A DNA stretch of 6,218 nucleotides from Bacteroides sp. OF04-15BH (GTDB lineage: Bacteria; Bacteroidota; Bacteroidia; Bacteroidales; Bacteroidaceae): positions 1-6,218 of the forward strand of contig NZ_QUEM01000064.1 of NCBI RefSeq assembly GCF_003477995.1. Direction: 5' to 3'. Within the stretch, counting starts at the first letter, position 1; each line of letters begins with the position of its first letter. This document shows positions 1-5,220 of the stretch, in pieces. Made by a program: the position numbers and the translations under genes. Below the pieces are notes generated by a model, which saw only the letters and a list, made by a program, of their open reading frames with translations, did no database searches and was not told where the DNA came from.

Positions 1-459
1 GTTTACTCTGCCGGACTTAGAAGAAGCGAATTGCTTAACCTCACCCCGCAAGACATCAACAGTGAAACAATGTCGATTCGCATTATGGGCAAGGGGAAGA
101 AATGCCGTTATTCGCTCCTTTCGCCCAAGTTGCTGGAAGAACTACGGCACTACTTTCGGGAATATCGTCCACAAAAATGGCTGTTTGAGGGCGAAACACC
201 CGGAGAGCAATATTCGGCAAGTGCATTGGTGAAAGTACTGAAAGAAGCCGCACATCGTGCAGGAATCAAACACCGTGTACACGTACACATGCTGCGCCAC
301 TCCTTTGCCACACACTTGCTGGAACAGGGAACAGACCTGCACACGATACAGGAATTGCTGGGACACAACGACATCAAGACCACAACCATTTATCTTCATG
401 TGTCAAGTGCCCATAAAGCAAAAATCCCTAATCCTCTTGATACACTGGATAATTCGTGA
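1..459 (+). CDS. Tyrosine-type site-specific recombinase/integrase, C-terminal catalytic domain (5' end outside window)
   Basis: The reading frame is open from base 1, giving 152 visible residues. XerD-like enzymes have about 300, so roughly the N-terminal half (SAM-like DNA-binding domain) lies upstream. Numbering from the first visible residue, all expected catalytic residues are present: Arg7 in AGLRRSEL, the beta-hairpin Lys in GKGKK (about residue 34), His96 and Arg99 in HMLRH, His122 in LGHND, and nucleophile Tyr131 in TIYLHVS. The WLFEG...AGI...HMLRHSFATHLLE layout and the YLHVS ending resemble XerD-like recombinases that accompany IS91-type elements. The extra helix that marks classical IntI between the beta-hairpin and HxxR appears absent. 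The gene runs in the same direction as the cassettes and ends 94 bases before the first one, so it is the likely enzyme acting on the repeats. An internal TTG at 31 is not the start, because the catalytic Arg lies before it. Confidence 0.93.
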   Translation, partial: VYSAGLRRSELLNLTPQDINSETMSIRIMGKGKKCRYSLLSPKLLEELRHYFREYRPQKWLFEGETPGEQYSASALVKVLKEAAHRAGIKHRVHVHMLRHSFATHLLEQGTDLHTIQELLGHNDIKTTTIYLHVSSAHKAKIPNPLDTLDNS

Positions 460-483
460 GGTGTAGTTATAGAAGTGTAGGAA

Positions 484-515
484 CGACACCATAAGGTGCG
501 GTTATAAATAAATTA
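484..515 (+). repeat. Divergent first copy of the array repeat; candidate attI-like site next to the recombinase
   Basis: A small hairpin (CACC at 487-490, loop ATAA, GGTG at 495-498, extendable by CG/CG around one bulged A) is followed by TAAATTA at 509-515. That places it like the right box (T)AACCATTA of the other repeats, with the CC missing. The placement is supported by alignment. The 38 bases from 516 to the start codon at 554 match, without gaps, the 38 bases between the right box and the start codon of the paralogous gene at 4828 (about 26 of 38 identical). A clear TAACAA left box and the GATAAC motif are missing. The stretch 460-483 shows nothing else recognisable. A dedicated primary insertion site is an inference; a decayed ordinary repeat is the alternative. 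Confidence 0.5.
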
Positions 516-553
516 CTAACAACAATGTGATTTATATTTTAGAACAATCGCCG

Positions 554-946
554 ATGAAAACGATTATTGACTACTTGTTTTTCAGGTATTACATGGTTTG
601 CATAAAGAGAGAAGAATTTCCCCGTTTTGGGGCAACGTGCATATTGGCTGAAATTGTCACAATGGCTTATTTGTTTGCCGTGCTGATACTGTCGTTTTTC
701 TTAACGGGAGATTTCTTTTTGCCAAATACTTCCGGAGAAGAAAGAATTGTAATAGGAGTAATAGGCTGTTTTCTCCCTTGGCCTGTAATATACCTATATT
801 ATAGCAAAAAAAGGATTAAGGCTTTGTTGGAAAAATACCAAGGCAATGTTTATAACACCAAATATTCGGACAAGACCGTATTAAGTGTCAGATATGTTGT
901 ACCGACTATTGGGCTTCTTTTAATGCTCTTTCTTTATCAGTTTTAA
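554..946 (+). CDS. Small three-helix membrane protein, cassette 1 (paralogue of 4828-5220)
   Basis: The product has 130 residues. The ATG at 554 is preferred over the GTG at 527 because the copy at 4828 has the same length and begins with the same MK.IIDYLF.RYY sequence. No family is recognised. Hydrophobic segments at about residues 28-50, 64-83 and 110-128 predict three membrane helices. Between helices 2 and 3 there is a conserved basic/polar stretch with YYxKKR and YxxKYSDK, probably cytoplasmic. The N-terminus (RYY, EEFPRFGA) is polar and there is no cleavable signal peptide. Hand alignment with the second copy gives about 60% identity, with the N-terminus, the KYSDK region and the last eleven residues (GLLLMLFLYQF) best conserved. 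In an array of immunity genes, an inner-membrane protein could protect against a pore-forming or membrane-acting toxin. That role is inferred only from context. Confidence 0.85.
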   Translation: MKTIIDYLFFRYYMVCIKREEFPRFGATCILAEIVTMAYLFAVLILSFFLTGDFFLPNTSGEERIVIGVIGCFLPWPVIYLYYSKKRIKALLEKYQGNVYNTKYSDKTVLSVRYVVPTIGLLLMLFLYQF

Positions 947-1051
947 ATATCGAGCAAGTTATGAAGTATCAATAATTTATCGGATTGAAAAATATAAATA
1001 AGTTAGTAACAACGAAAGATAGCATCTGACGATGCTCCTTTCTAACCATTA
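914..1051 (+). repeat. 3' block of cassette 1 nearly identical to the 3' block of cassette 8
   Basis: The last 33 coding bases (914-946) are identical to 5188-5220. The noncoding tail and recombination repeat that follow are about 95% identical to 5221-5330, with a few substitutions and one 3-base gap after the first ten or so bases. Upstream of 914 the two genes are much less alike. The 60-base tail between stop codon and repeat is longer than in the other cassettes (0-16 bases). It holds no open frame: its ATG at 961 reaches a stop after four codons. The sharp change suggests conversion or recombination between copies, or strong selection on the tail. Confidence 0.85.
1007..1051 (+). repeat. 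Array repeat copy 1 (attC-like folded site)
   Basis: The left box is TAACAA at 1007-1012, GATAGC lies at 1018-1023 and the right box TAACCATTA at 1043-1051. The hairpin has outer stem GAAAG (1014-1018) with CTTTC (1038-1042), bulge AT on the left against C on the right, and a perfect inner stem AGCATC (1021-1026) with GATGCT (1031-1036) around a TGAC loop. GTTA at 1002-1005 can also pair with TAAC at 1043-1046. No T-tract follows, so it is not a typical intrinsic terminator. Confidence 0.85.
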
Positions 1052-1069
1052 TAAACCCTAAATAATAAC

Positions 1070-1609
1070 ATGGAAATAAATATAATAGCAAATAGAAATT
1101 GTATTATAAAATTCGTAAACGATTTTTTAACGAGTAATCATCTGATTTTTTTTGATTGTAGTAATTATGAAAAAGAAGGTTTTATTTGGGGGGATATTCT
1201 CGATATAAAAGACTTTATTAATAGAGATATTCTTATCAATATTGGCTCTAAGGCTGATTTTGAACAAAAAATAAAACTGTTATCTCACCGCCCTTGTGTT
1301 GAGGACAAAAGAGATTTCATTTATATGACTAATTTCTGGTATAAGAAAGAAATTAAGATAACTGATACCTCTTTTATTTGGAATCCGCAACAAAGTCTTC
1401 ATGCTAAATGCAATGGAATTGCTTTGAAAAAAAGAATAAGAGAATCATTTAATCAAGGAATGGAAACATCTGATAATAGATATAATAATTACAACAAGAT
1501 ATTTCATAAATATTATTGGTCAAATGAAGTGAATAATTATTTGGATAAATTATATTATAGTGGTGGTATAATACCAATACAACCACTATCTACTAAATCG
1601 GTTTTATAA
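1070..1609 (+). CDS. Unrecognised 179-residue protein, cassette 2, candidate immunity protein
   Basis: I do not recognise a family. The product is soluble, with no signal peptide or membrane segment. It is rich in Asn, Ile, Lys and aromatic residues, with a predicted mixed alpha/beta N-terminal half (residues 1-75) and a central aromatic patch (FIYMTNFWYKKEI, about 83-95, then FIWNPQQS). The C-terminal part (130-165) is very rich in Asn and Tyr. The gene is the most A+T-rich in the window (about 17-27% G+C in three 60-base blocks counted by hand), which suggests an origin different from its neighbours. The ATG lies 18 bases after the preceding right box, like the other cassettes (15-38 bases). 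Its TAA stop doubles as the first three bases of the next TAACAA box. A role in immunity is inferred only from position. Confidence 0.82.
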   Translation: MEINIIANRNCIIKFVNDFLTSNHLIFFDCSNYEKEGFIWGDILDIKDFINRDILINIGSKADFEQKIKLLSHRPCVEDKRDFIYMTNFWYKKEIKITDTSFIWNPQQSLHAKCNGIALKKRIRESFNQGMETSDNRYNNYNKIFHKYYWSNEVNNYLDKLYYSGGIIPIQPLSTKSVL

Positions 1610-1654
1610 CAAGGTCGAGATAACAGCTAAACGCTGTCCCTCACCAAACCATTA
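1607..1654 (+). repeat. Array repeat copy 2 (attC-like folded site)
   Basis: The left box TAACAA at 1607-1612 overlaps the stop codon of the upstream gene. GATAAC lies at 1619-1624 and the right box AAACCATTA at 1646-1654. The outer stem is GAG (1617-1619) with CTC (1640-1642), extendable by GGT (1613-1615) with ACC (1643-1645). The bulge is ATA on the left against CC on the right, and the inner stem is ACAGC (1623-1627) with GCTGT (1633-1637) around TAAAC. It is very similar to the repeat at 3461-3508, which lies before the paralogous gene. Confidence 0.85.
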
Positions 1655-1675
1655 TCAACCATAAAGCGCACAAGT

Positions 1676-2266
1676 ATGTACGAAAAATTTTTAGAAAAGA
1701 ACCTCAATAGTATCAGGCAAGCAGTAGATGATACCTTTATTGCTAAATATGCCGATATGTCTTATGCCGAACTGACTACTTTATGGCAAGAAGCCGGATT
1801 GGGTAGTTATTGTAACGGAATGCTTAAAATCATAAATCCGTCCGATTACCAAGATGTGTTGAACTCTTGCTATGTCATGGACTATGATAAATCGTTTCTG
1901 CCATTCATGTGTACGGCTTTCGGTGATGTCTTTGCTTATGTAAAGAACCCGAAACTGAATAACTACATTGTTTATTTGAATATCAGATACGGAACATATT
2001 TAATACTCCCTGATAATCTCGCTGCGCTTCTTAATAAGATAATTTTCAATCAGAGTTTCTTAAAGGGCTGGTTTGATTTAGAAAATTATTCCGTAATGCA
2101 AGAGAAACTTGGAACGCCGGACTTTGACGAGTGTTTCGGCTATTCCCCACTACTGACAATGGGCGGAAGTGAGAACCTTGAAAATATTAAGATAGTCAAG
2201 ACACTTCCATACATTGATATTAACACCCAAACAATCGGCAGATTTAAGAGTGCTGATAAACTTTGA
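1676..2266 (+). CDS. GAD-like / T6SS immunity protein Tdi1-type (DUF1851), cassette 3
   Basis: This is a 196-residue cytosolic protein. The N-terminal half matches the GAD-like domain, with GLGSYCNG at 41-48 followed by NPSDY at 54-58 and LPFMCTAFGDVFAY at 75-88. The C-terminal half carries the Tdi1/DUF1851 signature CFGYSPLLTMGG at 153-164, followed by a hydrophobic strand and TQTIG near the end. In Agrobacterium, Tdi1 neutralises the type VI DNase effector Tde1; the toxin target here is unknown and need not be a DNase. No toxin is adjacent, so this is an orphan immunity gene. It is about 80% identical by hand alignment to 3530-4120 and has the same length. Its leader and start codon context also match that copy, which supports the ATG at 1676. 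Confidence 0.88.
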   Translation: MYEKFLEKNLNSIRQAVDDTFIAKYADMSYAELTTLWQEAGLGSYCNGMLKIINPSDYQDVLNSCYVMDYDKSFLPFMCTAFGDVFAYVKNPKLNNYIVYLNIRYGTYLILPDNLAALLNKIIFNQSFLKGWFDLENYSVMQEKLGTPDFDECFGYSPLLTMGGSENLENIKIVKTLPYIDINTQTIGRFKSADKL

Positions 2267-2282
2267 GGTTAAAACAGGTTGA

Positions 2283-2326
2283 TAACAACGCAGGATAACG
2301 GACAAGCCGTTTCCTGCTATCCATTA
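2283..2326 (+). repeat. Array repeat copy 3 (attC-like folded site)
   Basis: The left box is TAACAA at 2283-2288, GATAAC at 2294-2299 and right box TATCCATTA at 2318-2326. The outer stem is GCAGGA (2290-2295) with TCCTGC (2312-2317), bulge TA on the left against T on the right, and the inner stem ACGG (2298-2301) with CCGT (2307-2310) around ACAAG. It is nearly identical to 4131-4175 after the paralogous gene. Similarity with that copy ends right after CCATTA. The 32 bases from there to the next ATG show nothing distinctive. Confidence 0.87.
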
Positions 2327-2358
2327 GGCGCAAATAGTGAAACAAAAAATATTATGTT

Positions 2359-2943
2359 ATGGATTTCTTAAAGTGCATGAACAATTTTCCGTGGAATAGA
2401 TTTGCCACGGTATATGAAACCAATTCAATCGGCTTAAAAGGCATCTTTATAAAGATGTTCAACAATACTGCTGAAATGTCGGACTATCAATATGTGATTG
2501 ATAGGCTTGAATGTCAGGATACGCTATATAGAATTACCCCTTGGGGACTTAAATTCTATATCTGTTTACTTATGGAAAACAAATCAAATCAAGACATATT
2601 ATTACAAAACATAAATGTGCTTTTTGAAGCTGCAAATTATAATATGCAGGTCGATATTGCAACCAATTATAATCCGACCAAAGGCAATCTGATGAAATAT
2701 GAAAAAATTAAATCAAAACTCTTTGACAGAGATTTTGACGGAACAATGGATGCCGATTACATAAAAACATTCAAATCCATAGACCGAAATTTCATGCAGA
2801 GAAGTACAATAGATTTAATTCAACAGAATATTTCTTTGTTTGAAGATTTAGCAAAGTCAACGAATAGCAATATTGCCCAAAGTGCTTCTTTGCTTGTTAA
2901 TTCAATTCATAATCCTAAAAAGTATGACTTTGGTAAATCGTGA
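2359..2943 (+). CDS. Unrecognised, mostly helical 194-residue protein, cassette 4, candidate immunity protein
   Basis: No family is recognised with confidence. The sequence looks all-helical and soluble. Amphipathic helices are visible at about residues 24-50, 57-72 (TPWGLKFYICLLM), 77-95 and 140-187 (IDLIQQNISLFEDLAK followed by NIAQSASLLVNS). The layout of a W/aromatic helix ending in a Leu-rich run, plus a late helix pair with Ala/Ser-rich packing, is loosely reminiscent of HEAT-like immunity proteins, but this is weak. There is no signal peptide or membrane helix. The ATG at 2359 is the only workable start: the ATG at 2354 meets a stop after five codons. An immunity role is inferred only from its place in the array. 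Confidence 0.82.
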   Translation: MDFLKCMNNFPWNRFATVYETNSIGLKGIFIKMFNNTAEMSDYQYVIDRLECQDTLYRITPWGLKFYICLLMENKSNQDILLQNINVLFEAANYNMQVDIATNYNPTKGNLMKYEKIKSKLFDRDFDGTMDADYIKTFKSIDRNFMQRSTIDLIQQNISLFEDLAKSTNSNIAQSASLLVNSIHNPKKYDFGKS

Positions 2944-2956
2944 TTAAATAATCGCC

Positions 2957-3003
2957 TAACAAGCACCTATTCCGCCTAAACGGCGGCAAGCTGCAACCCA
3001 TTA
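2957..3003 (+). repeat. Array repeat copy 4 (attC-like folded site, most divergent arms)
   Basis: The left box is TAACAA at 2957-2962 and the right box AACCCATTA at 2995-3003. The inner stem is CCGCC (2972-2976) with GGCGG (2982-2986) around a TAAAC loop, the same loop sequence as copy 2. The outer pairing is short (GCA at 2963-2965 with TGC at 2992-2994) and the internal loops are large. The GATAAC motif is reduced to CTATTC at the equivalent place. This copy alone has a classical-looking R box, GCCTAAC (RYYYAAC), at 2954-2960. Confidence 0.78.
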
Positions 3004-3018
3004 CCAATAAGAACAGAT

Positions 3019-3450
3019 ATGGAAACAGAACTAAAAGAAGCTATAGAAAATTTGTTGCTTCAATTCATGCAGAATATGCACGAGTGGGAAGTTACATGTA
3101 ATGATATTGAAAAACAGAGTGAACTTTCATTTGAAGAACAGTTTAACAAGCAAAAAGAATTGGTATCAAAAATCTTTTTGACCTACTGTACTCCTCGTGA
3201 ACGAAAGTATGGCAAACCTAACACTATATCTTATGGTGTGAAAGGTTCTTATGAATATGATGTTGATGAAGAGAAAATAACCGATATAGTAGATGAAGGA
3301 AAAAATAGAATTGTAGTTCACACATACAGAGAAGAGCCTATGCAAGAAAAGATGCAATATATATTCTTACTGAAAAAAGGCAAATGGCTTTTGGATTCTA
3401 AGAAAAGATATTCTTCATGGAAGCAAAAATGGCTGTCTGTTTCCTTATAA
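3019..3450 (+). CDS. NTF2-fold immunity protein, cassette 5
   Basis: The product has 143 residues, fitting the NTF2-fold immunity proteins of polymorphic toxin systems. Visible features are an N-terminal helix with an acidic/aromatic stretch (residues 1-35), SFEEQFNKQKELVSKIFLTYCT at about 37-58, RKYGKP at 62-67, then alternating strands. The strands end in YIFLLKKGKWLLDSKKRYSSW (about 114-134), where the GKWLLDSK hairpin is the family's most recognisable part. It is soluble and has no signal peptide, so it probably acts by binding a toxin in the cytoplasm. The toxin cannot be told from the sequence, and the family contains many specificities. There is no neighbouring toxin gene. The ATG at 3019 is 15 bases after the preceding right box, the shortest leader in the array. 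Confidence 0.8.
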   Translation: METELKEAIENLLLQFMQNMHEWEVTCNDIEKQSELSFEEQFNKQKELVSKIFLTYCTPRERKYGKPNTISYGVKGSYEYDVDEEKITDIVDEGKNRIVVHTYREEPMQEKMQYIFLLKKGKWLLDSKKRYSSWKQKWLSVSL

Positions 3451-3460
3451 ATTATATTGG

Positions 3461-3508
3461 TAACAAGACCGAGATAACAGCTTAACGCTGTTCCTCACCA
3501 AACCATTA
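3461..3508 (+). repeat. Array repeat copy 5 (attC-like folded site)
   Basis: The left box is TAACAA at 3461-3466, GATAAC at 3473-3478 and right box AAACCATTA at 3500-3508. The outer stem is GAG (3471-3473) with CTC (3494-3496), the bulge ATA against TC, and the inner stem ACAGC (3477-3481) with GCTGT (3487-3491) around TTAAC. Similarity to copy 2 starts at the left box and continues through the leader into the gene, although the genes upstream of the two copies are unrelated. Confidence 0.86.
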
Positions 3509-3529
3509 TCAACCATAAAGCACATAAAT

Positions 3530-4120
3530 ATGTACGAAGAATTTTTAGAAAAGAGCCTCAATAATAAGAGGCAGGCAGTAGATGATACTTTTATTGCCAA
3601 ATATGCTGATTTGTCTTATCCCGAACTGAATATTTTATGGCAGGAGGTCGGGCTGGGCAGTTATTGTAATGGGCTGTTTAAGCTTATCAATCCGTCCGAT
3701 TACCAAGATGTGATAAACTCCTGTTATGAGAAGGAGGATGACAAATCGTTTCTGCCATTCATGTGTACGGCTTTCGGCGATGTCTTTGCCTATGTAAAGA
3801 ACCCAAGACTGAATAATTACGTTGTTTATCTGAATGTCAGATACGGAACATATTTAATACTTCCTGCCAATCTTCGTGCAATTTTTAATAAGGTAATGGT
3901 AAATCAAAGTTTCTTGAAAGGTTGGTTTGACTTAGAAAATTATCCTGTAATACAAGAGAAACTCGGAACTCCCGACTATGACGAATGTTTCGGGTATTCC
4001 CTGCTGTTGGCTATGGGGGGAAGTGAGGACATTGAAAACATCAAGATAGTCAAGACTATTCCGTACATTGACATCTGTACACAAACAATCGGTGAATTTG
4101 AAGTTGCAGATAAATATTAG
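3530..4120 (+). CDS. GAD-like / T6SS immunity protein Tdi1-type (DUF1851), cassette 6 (paralogue of 1676-2266)
   Basis: This is a second 196-residue copy with the same domain layout: GAD-like half with GLGSYCNG at 41-48 and NPSDY at 54-58, and the Tdi1-type C-terminal motif CFGYSLLLAMGG at 153-164. There are about 40 differences from the first copy. They cluster at residues 67-70 (EKED here, VMDY there) and at 113-124, while long stretches such as DKSFLPFMCTAFGDVFAYVKN are unchanged. This pattern would fit a changed toxin-binding surface on a fixed scaffold, which is inference. The copies are separated by two unrelated cassettes and both flanks are conserved, so the duplication was of the cassette plus its bordering repeats. 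There is no adjacent toxin. Confidence 0.88.
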   Translation: MYEEFLEKSLNNKRQAVDDTFIAKYADLSYPELNILWQEVGLGSYCNGLFKLINPSDYQDVINSCYEKEDDKSFLPFMCTAFGDVFAYVKNPRLNNYVVYLNVRYGTYLILPANLRAIFNKVMVNQSFLKGWFDLENYPVIQEKLGTPDYDECFGYSLLLAMGGSEDIENIKIVKTIPYIDICTQTIGEFEVADKY

Positions 4121-4130
4121 AACAGGTTGA

Positions 4131-4175
4131 TAACAACGCAGGATAACGGGCAAGCCGTTTCCTGCTAACCCATTA
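4131..4175 (+). repeat. Array repeat copy 6 (attC-like folded site)
   Basis: The left box is TAACAA at 4131-4136, GATAAC at 4142-4147 and right box TAACCCATTA at 4166-4175. The outer stem is GCAGGA (4138-4143) with TCCTGC (4160-4165), the bulge TA against T, and the inner stem ACGG (4146-4149) with CCGT (4155-4158) around GCAAG. GGTT at 4126-4129 can pair with AACC at 4167-4170, closing the structure. The near-identical partner is copy 3; the changes fall in the loop and in the right box. Confidence 0.87.
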
Positions 4176-4202
4176 CCGATAAAACAGTTAAAATATACAA
4201 TC

Positions 4203-4736
4203 ATGGATAAAACTCCTTTTGAAGATTTCGACTTTTCCAGTTTTTGGGCTAATAACGAATACGCTCAAAAATATTATATAGGTACAACACCTACAGATAA
4301 ACAAGTTGAAGAGATTGAACGTGAATTGGAATATAAATTACCTCAATCTTATATTGCGCTGATAAAACAATGTAATGGTGGTGAACCCATTAATAAATGC
4401 TTTCCAACCCAAACTCCGACTTCTTGGGCAAACAACCATATTGCGATAAGTGGAATTATGGGAATAGATAAAGATAAACCTTATTCTCTCTGCGGAGAAA
4501 TGGGAAGTCGTTTTTGGATTGAAGAATGGGGCTATCCAAACATTGGCATAGCAATCTGTACCACACCTTCTGCCGGACATGATATGATATTTTTGGATTA
4601 CAGCAAGTGCGGTTTAACTGGAGAACCAAGTGTTGTACATATTGATGAAGAAACCGATTATAAGATTACTACACTTGCAGCAAGTTTTGAGGAGTTTATT
4701 CGTGGACTTGTTAATTCAAAAGACTTTGAAAGTTAA
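4203..4736 (+). CDS. SMI1/KNR4 (SUKH) family immunity protein, cassette 7
   Basis: This is a 177-residue soluble protein with a complete SUKH domain. The N-terminal signature is TDKQVEEIERELEYKLPQSY followed by IALIKQCNGG (residues 31-60). The core contains WGYPNIGIAICTTPSAGHDM (109-128) followed by IFLDYSKCG, then EPSVVHIDEETDY (141-153) and a C-terminal helix with SFEEFIRGL (161-169). SUKH proteins are the most widespread immunity family of bacterial polymorphic toxins, acting by binding diverse, often nuclease, toxins. The cognate toxin is not in the window. About 20 polar residues precede the domain proper, which is usual. The ATG at 4203 lies 27 bases after the preceding right box. The sequence match is strong; only the specificity is unknown. 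Confidence 0.93.
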   Translation: MDKTPFEDFDFSSFWANNEYAQKYYIGTTPTDKQVEEIERELEYKLPQSYIALIKQCNGGEPINKCFPTQTPTSWANNHIAISGIMGIDKDKPYSLCGEMGSRFWIEEWGYPNIGIAICTTPSAGHDMIFLDYSKCGLTGEPSVVHIDEETDYKITTLAASFEEFIRGLVNSKDFES

Positions 4737-4744
4737 ATCATCGG

Positions 4745-4789
4745 TAACAAAGCGTGATAACGCTTACAGCGTTCCCCGCTTAACCATTA
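4745..4789 (+). repeat. Array repeat copy 7 (attC-like folded site)
   Basis: The left box is TAACAA at 4745-4750, GATAAC at 4756-4761 and right box TAACCATTA at 4781-4789. The outer stem is AGCG (4751-4754) with CGCT (4777-4780), the bulge TGAT on the left against CCC on the right, and the inner stem AACGC (4759-4763) with GCGTT (4769-4773) around TTACA. The 38-base leader after it matches the leader of the gene at 554 from the right box onward. Confidence 0.86.
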
Positions 4790-4827
4790 CTGACAATTAT
4801 ATAATTGATGTTTTGTAACAGTCGCTT

Positions 4828-5220
4828 ATGAAAAAGATTATTGACTATTTATTTTATAGATATTATTTGGTTTGCTTAAAAAATGAGGAATTTCCACGTT
4901 TTGGTGCAGCCTGCATCTTATCGGAAGTTATTTCAATAACTTATATGTTTGCATCTTTTTTGTTTTCATTTTTCTTGACAGGGCATTTCTTTTTTTCGTA
5001 CATATCTAAACTAACAACACTTATTATATGGATAATCGGCTTTATACTTCCTTGGATTGGTGTATACATATATTATAATAAGAAAAGGACTCTTGTATTA
5101 TTTGAGAAATTTCAAGACAATATTTATAATGCCAAATATTCAGATAAGGCGGTATTAAGTATCAGGTATATTATACTTATTGTCGGTCTTCTTTTAATGC
5201 TCTTTCTTTATCAGTTTTAA
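4828..5220 (+). CDS. Small three-helix membrane protein, cassette 8 (paralogue of 554-946)
   Basis: The product has 130 residues, the same length as the copy at 554 and about 60% identical by hand alignment. Predicted membrane segments lie at about residues 28-50, 64-83 and 110-128. The second segment contains the shared LPW and is followed by YYNKKR. The first loop (residues 52-64) and second helix differ most between copies, so if one surface confers specificity it may be there. The N-terminus (MKKIIDYLFYRYYLVC) lacks a signal peptide. The family is not recognised. The best guess is an inner-membrane immunity protein, from context only. Start at 4828 is supported by alignment with the first copy. 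Confidence 0.86.
   Translation: MKKIIDYLFYRYYLVCLKNEEFPRFGAACILSEVISITYMFASFLFSFFLTGHFFFSYISKLTTLIIWIIGFILPWIGVYIYYNKKRTLVLFEKFQDNIYNAKYSDKAVLSIRYIILIVGLLLMLFLYQF

Noticed and set aside
142..399. Minus-strand frames inside the recombinase
   Set aside because: They are opposite a clearly conserved catalytic domain and give Cys-rich nonsense-like products.
533..540. TATATTTT as a -7 promoter element
   Set aside because: The final G of TAnnTTTG is missing, there is no TTG-containing -33 element at the right distance, and the match is likely chance in A+T-rich sequence.
527..553. GTG start at 527 for the first membrane protein
   Set aside because: It would add nine residues not found in the equal-length paralogue at 4828, and 516-553 aligns with the noncoding leader of that copy.
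1014..1042. Intergenic hairpins as rho-independent terminators
   Set aside because: None of the hairpins is followed by a run of T. They are followed instead by the conserved AACCATTA box, and they occur after every gene with fixed flanking boxes, which fits recombination sites better.
1007..1051. Classical integron attC site
   Set aside because: The expected RYYYAAC and GTTRRRY boxes are absent from the copies except for one RYYYAAC match in copy 4, and the right box contains no GTT. Only an attC-like organisation is claimed.
1676..4736. Toxin-immunity pairs (adjacent unrecognised genes as toxins)
   Set aside because: The unrecognised genes are small, lack toxin-delivery domains, signal peptides or visible catalytic motifs, and lie in separate cassettes divided by repeats, so pairing is not supported.
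4630..4818. 62-codon open frame on the + strand
   Set aside because: It overlaps the end of the SUKH gene in another frame and runs through repeat copy 7; its product has no recognisable features.
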